The notes beneath the pieces were generated by a model. It saw only the letters and a list, made by a program, of their open reading frames with translations, searched no databases and had not been told where the DNA came from. From Clostridia bacterium (GTDB taxonomy: Bacteria > Bacillota > Clostridia > TANB77 > CAG-465), in assembly GCA_030524345.1 (NCBI GenBank), contig JAUNGP010000005.1:40225-104224 (forward strand): 64,000 nucleotides of DNA, given 5' to 3'. Both the position numbers and the translations under genes were made by a program. Positions 60,373-64,000 of the stretch are shown here, one piece after another. Numbering within the stretch: position 1 is the stretch's first letter; every line of letters starts with the position of its first letter.

Positions 60373-60412
60373 TTGACAAATATATTTGTTTTTAATAAAA
60401 TGTTAGAAACAA
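60373..60412 (+). promoter_or_regulatory. promoter with NrtR-type operator (box 4) of the radical SAM pair
   Basis: TTGACA (60373-60378), 17-nt spacer, TAAAAT (60396-60401). Arms TTGTTTTTAA (60386-60395) and TTAGAAACAA (60403-60412) surround a 7-nt centre that contains the -10. Same geometry as boxes 1-3. Confidence 0.7.
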
Positions 60413-60442
60413 ACATAAATATATAAAAAGAAGGTGCAGTTT

Positions 60443-61342
60443 ATGGATAATAAAGAAAGAATAATATTAAAACCATCTCAAAATAGTATTTGTGGAAATA
60501 GTTATAATTTACTAAATATTAAATTACTAAACAGTTGTAATGGCAAGTGTGAATTTTGTATTGCAGCTGGAACACCATTGAAGAAATCTGCTGATGCTCA
60601 AAGATTTATTGATACTGCTAATTCAATGACAAAATTTTCAAAAATTGACGTTTTAGGCGGAGAACCAACTTTATATCCTGATTTAGTTAAAGTATTAAAG
60701 GGAATTCGACCATACAAAAAAGACATTGGTATAATAAGTAATGGTTCTAATTTAAAAATAATTAAGGAATGTATACCATACCTAGATACGGTGACATTAA
60801 GTATTCATTCTTTTGATTACACCAAAAATTCAACAGGTATACATATTAATGAAAAAGAACTAAAGGATTTAAATAAAAATAAAGGAGACGCTGAAATTAT
60901 AGCAGCTGTAGTTGTAACAAAAAAGACAGTTTCTAATTTAAGAGAAATAAAGTCTTATGCTAAAAAAGCTAAAAAATTAGGTTTTTCAGCAATTAAATTA
61001 ATGGAGTTAGTTACATCAAACGAAAATGTGAATTTTATTGATTTACAAGATTTATTAATAAAATTTGGGATTCATCAAAAAAATGCCACATTAAAAGGAT
61101 GTTTCTTTGAATTACCAGAATTATCAAAATATTTAAAAATAAAAACATATATTAAACTATGTTGCCCATTTAATAATGTATTTAAAGCAAAAAGTTTTGG
61201 AATACCAAATATTGAATATCAGCATGATTATATGAATGTAATTCAACCTGATTGTTCAGTAACTGATAGTTGGGTATATGATTCATTTGATAATAAAATT
61301 TTGAATGGAGATGATTTAAATGTCAATTACCTTAAGAAGTAA
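60443..61342 (+). CDS. radical SAM protein 1 of an overlapping pair
   Basis: 299 aa from ATG 60443 (AAGAAGG 8 nt upstream). CxxxCxxC cluster motif in LLNSCNGKCEFCIAAG (~residues 30-45), then VLGGEPTLYPDLVKVLKGI (the GGE SAM-binding motif), IGIISNGSNLKII and VTLSIHSFD: a standard radical SAM half-barrel. The C-terminal part has extra Cys (GCFFELPEL, KLCCPFNN, PDCSV) but no recognisable SPASM pattern. Transcribed from a promoter with an NrtR-type palindrome, back to back with the decayed NrtR-like gene. Substrate unknown. Confidence 0.85.
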   Translation: MDNKERIILKPSQNSICGNSYNLLNIKLLNSCNGKCEFCIAAGTPLKKSADAQRFIDTANSMTKFSKIDVLGGEPTLYPDLVKVLKGIRPYKKDIGIISNGSNLKIIKECIPYLDTVTLSIHSFDYTKNSTGIHINEKELKDLNKNKGDAEIIAAVVVTKKTVSNLREIKSYAKKAKKLGFSAIKLMELVTSNENVNFIDLQDLLIKFGIHQKNATLKGCFFELPELSKYLKIKTYIKLCCPFNNVFKAKSFGIPNIEYQHDYMNVIQPDCSVTDSWVYDSFDNKILNGDDLNVNYLKK

Positions 61343-62192
61343 GGAAAATTATTGTATGGGAAGAATGGGACCAAGACTATGTATTCAAACAACTACTGCT
61401 TGTAATGGCAAATGCTACTTTTGTGTTGGAAGATTTAATAAGTCTTCTAAAACAAATGTAGATAAAATTATTGAAAGTGCTATTGCACTAGATAAATATC
61501 CAGATGTTCTTCTATTAGGTGGGGAATCAACATTATTTCCAAATGATTTAATTAAAATTATTAATGCTATTGCACCATATAAGAGAAAAATTACTGTTAA
61601 CACAAATGGATATAATTTGAAATGTTTATTACCAGTTATAGCAAAACTAGATAAAGTTATTGTTTCTGTTATGGGTAATGAAAAGATAAATAATGATATA
61701 GTTGGAGTTACTCCTGAACTAGATAAAATAAAAGAGTTTCATAAGTTAAATCCAAAACTCAAATTAAGAGTTAATTGTGTTATTAATAAAAAAGGAATTG
61801 ATTCATTTGATAAAATGGAAGAATTTGCTTTAGAAATGAAAAGATTAGGATTTACTTCAATAAAGTTTTCAGAAATGTCAACTGATGATCCTAACGATCC
61901 AAATTTTATAGATTTACAAGAATTGCTAAAACCTTATTGTAATGATGTCCACCAAAATGATACTTTACAAAATGGATGCTATTTGGAACCAAAATCACTT
62001 GAAAAAAGATTTGGAATAAAAACTATTTTAAATTTAACATGCAATTTAAAAACCCCAATTAAACAGTCACGATTTCAATCACTCAATTATGAACCAATGT
62101 GTTTTGATAGTATATATATTTCACCAGATGGAAGTATTCATAAAAGAATAGTTGCATCGCAAGATTTAGCAAATGATCGAGGAGCATGTTAA
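61320..62192 (+). CDS. radical SAM protein 2 of an overlapping pair
   Basis: 290 aa. Start ATG 61320 overlaps the first gene by 23 nt; GGAG at its proper distance lies inside that gene. It is a paralogue: CIQTTTACNGKCYFCVGRFN has the same CNGKCxFC cluster motif, followed by LLLGGESTLFPNDLIKIINA, ITVNTNGYNLKCLLPVIAKL and a shared late segment (FTSIKFSEMSTDD, against FSAIKLMELVTSN in copy 1; both have NFIDLQ and GCxxELP/LEP). C-terminal YISPDGSIHKRI. Likely acts as a heterodimer or in successive steps with protein 1. Substrate unknown. Confidence 0.83.
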   Translation: MSITLRSKENYCMGRMGPRLCIQTTTACNGKCYFCVGRFNKSSKTNVDKIIESAIALDKYPDVLLLGGESTLFPNDLIKIINAIAPYKRKITVNTNGYNLKCLLPVIAKLDKVIVSVMGNEKINNDIVGVTPELDKIKEFHKLNPKLKLRVNCVINKKGIDSFDKMEEFALEMKRLGFTSIKFSEMSTDDPNDPNFIDLQELLKPYCNDVHQNDTLQNGCYLEPKSLEKRFGIKTILNLTCNLKTPIKQSRFQSLNYEPMCFDSIYISPDGSIHKRIVASQDLANDRGAC

Positions 62193-62228
62193 AAAGATTA
62201 AGAAATAAATTACATTTATCTCAAACTA

Positions 62229-62268
62229 TCAAAGCGAATGAAGATTTTATCCTCATTCGCTTTTAAAT
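62229..62268. terminator. bidirectional terminator
   Basis: 15-bp stem with one mismatch (62231-62245 with 62249-62263), T-run on the + side. It lies between the convergent radical SAM 2 (+) and tnpV remnant (-). Confidence 0.8.
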
Positions 62269-62651
62269 ATAAATCAATTCGCTAAAAGCAATTTCTTCTG
62301 CTTGAGACTTAATAGAGTTCATAGTACCTACCCAATAAAGCATATCTGTATTTTTCATATCTTCAGTCAAATCGCTTTTGGCTTTTAACTGCCAATTATT
62401 TGTTCTATCCTAGCTTCAGCAGTTTCTTGCAAATCCTTTAAGTGAGTATTTAATGTTCCGTTCATAAGCATTATTGTATAATCATCTTTTTTATACCTCT
62501 TCAAATATTTTAATCTCATTCTTCTATATTTAATTAAAGTGCTTTTTTCTTGTTTTGGCATTGCTAGGTTTGGTATATAATACTCTCCCTCTAAATGATA
62601 TTCAATATCTGTTCTTTCATCTATTTTAGTTTTTGGTAATTCATTATTCAT
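62263..62651 (-). pseudogene. tnpV: TnpV-like transposon protein, one frameshift
   Basis: Start at 62651 with GGAGGAG upstream. YHLEGEYYIPNLAMPKQEKS, RRMRLKYLKRYKKDDYTIML, MNGTLNTHLKDLQETAEARI match TnpV, an accessory protein of Tn4451-type elements. The frame is lost after RIEQIIG; restoring one base near 62395 continues QLKAKSDLTEDMKNTDMLYW VGTMNSIKSQAEEIAF to a stop at 62263, giving 129 aa, a normal length. Confidence 0.78.
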
Positions 62652-62665
62652 ATTTTTTTCTCCTC

Positions 62666-63471
<806 letters not shown>

Positions 63472-63483
63472 TCAATCTCAAAA

Positions 63484-63525
63484 AAAGAGACATCAAAGTA
63501 CACACGAGTACCATTGACATCTCTT
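63484..63525. repeat. imperfect inverted repeat upstream of the recombinase remnant
   Basis: AGAGACATCAAAGTAC (63485-63500 approx.) pairs with GTACCATTGACATCTCT (63508-63524 approx.) with two mismatches and a one-base bulge. A-run before the left arm gives a minus-strand terminator-like tail. It may end the transcript of the 63654-63923 gene. Confidence 0.5.
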
Positions 63526-63653
63526 AAATCAATTTATCATAAAATATAATCTTTTCAACGTACTCATATATCTAACTCTTGCCGAGTAAATATAAATTTT
63601 TCAATGATTATATTATATTACGATTTTAAGGAATGTCAAATTTTTGCTTATGT

Positions 63654-63923
63654 TTATATGCTTTGCAGATATTCTTCTAGCTCTGACAGCTTTATCTTTT
63701 TAGACAAGTTAGACACATAAACATCATTTGAGTAATTAAAAACTAGAAATGTAATGTTTTTAATAATCACTCTATGAGGTTCAATGTATGAAATATTTGT
63801 CCTTTCAATTTTTCTAATGCTACCATTTACAAAAGTAGGGGTAATTTTAGAAAACTCGCATATAAACTCCAGTCGTTGTTTTAGACATTCCTCAAATTGT
63901 AAATCTTGCTTAATTATTTTCAT
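63654..63923 (-). CDS. hypothetical protein (89 aa)
   Basis: AAAGGATGG upstream of ATG 63923. MKIIKQDLQFEECLKQRLEF ICEFS, then a beta-rich centre (SYIEPHRVIIKNITFLVFNY) and a final helix (LSELEEYLQSI). No membrane segment, no family recognised. It lies upstream of the recombinase remnant in the same orientation and may be cargo of the element. Confidence 0.6.
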   Translation of the reverse strand: MKIIKQDLQFEECLKQRLEFICEFSKITPTFVNGSIRKIERTNISYIEPHRVIIKNITFLVFNYSNDVYVSNLSKKIKLSELEEYLQSI

Positions 63924-63968
63924 ATCAAACCCATCCTTTCTTCATAGAATTAGGATGATTTTTTGCAA

Positions 63969-64000
63969 AAGAAAAAATCAACCATTTCTGATTGATTTTC
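63969..64000 (-). terminator. terminator of a minus-strand gene beyond the window
   Basis: Stem AATCAA (63978-63983) with TTGATT (63992-63997), A-run at 63971-63977 giving a minus-strand T-run. No gene for it is visible inside the window. Confidence 0.5.

Overview
The window is a contiguous piece of a very AT-rich, low-GC Firmicutes chromosome. The organism is an endospore-forming anaerobe of the Clostridia type. Evidence is a Spo0A gene with a Spo0A-box-like site upstream, two alpha/beta-type small acid-soluble spore proteins, the spore coat protease YabG (frameshifted here), Gram-positive style Shine-Dalgarno sites before nearly every gene, zinc-ribbon S14, GdpP-L9-DnaB-TilS-FtsH synteny and a complete S10/spc-type ribosomal protein operon. 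The exact lineage (I suspect an uncultured gut clostridium) is inference. No rRNA, tRNA or CRISPR array was seen.

Layout. 1-4000: 3' end of comEA, an unknown gene, an HD-GYP pseudo-response regulator, a three-gene operon with a CpaB-like protein whose genes all appear to start with AUA, and a MecA-like adaptor. 4100-5280: rpsF-ssb-rpsR. 5300-11900: a small membrane exporter, a glycosyltransferase, yabG, a Ca2+ P-type ATPase and a Na+/Ca2+ exchanger family protein. 11900-14200: ADP-ribose pyrophosphatase, an NrtR-type regulator and NadD, with matching palindromes embedded in two promoters. 14200-18160: rpsT, a dTMP kinase and a ThyX-like protein, then three unknown genes. 18400-28960: rpsJ to secY operon without rpmD and ending at secY. 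29150-32500: sporulation genes and small membrane proteins. 32586-39232: gdpP-rplI-dnaB-tilS-ftsH. 39300-50100: rpsB-tsf, an MgtA-type ATPase, a phosphoesterase-GrpB fusion, pyrH, a PH-domain protein and secDF. 50070-53830: cell-surface proteins ending with a GH25-LysM lysozyme.

The last 10 kb is accessory. 53867-59083 carries a DUF4236 protein, a visibly more GC-rich gene with a strong internal start, a CobS/MoxR-like AAA ATPase with a VWA-like partner, and a HEPN-like protein. 59444-62192 carries a decayed second NrtR-like gene back to back with two overlapping radical SAM genes. Both divergent promoters there contain the same palindrome as the NAD genes 46 kb away. 62263-63459 holds remnants of a Tn4451-like element (tnpV, serine recombinase).

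How parts connect: the NrtR-type protein at 12609-13433 probably represses at least the ADP-ribose pyrophosphatase and nadD promoters, and by operator match the twin radical SAM genes. These pieces, the AUA-start operon and the MoxR/VWA-like/HEPN island are the most interesting points in the window.
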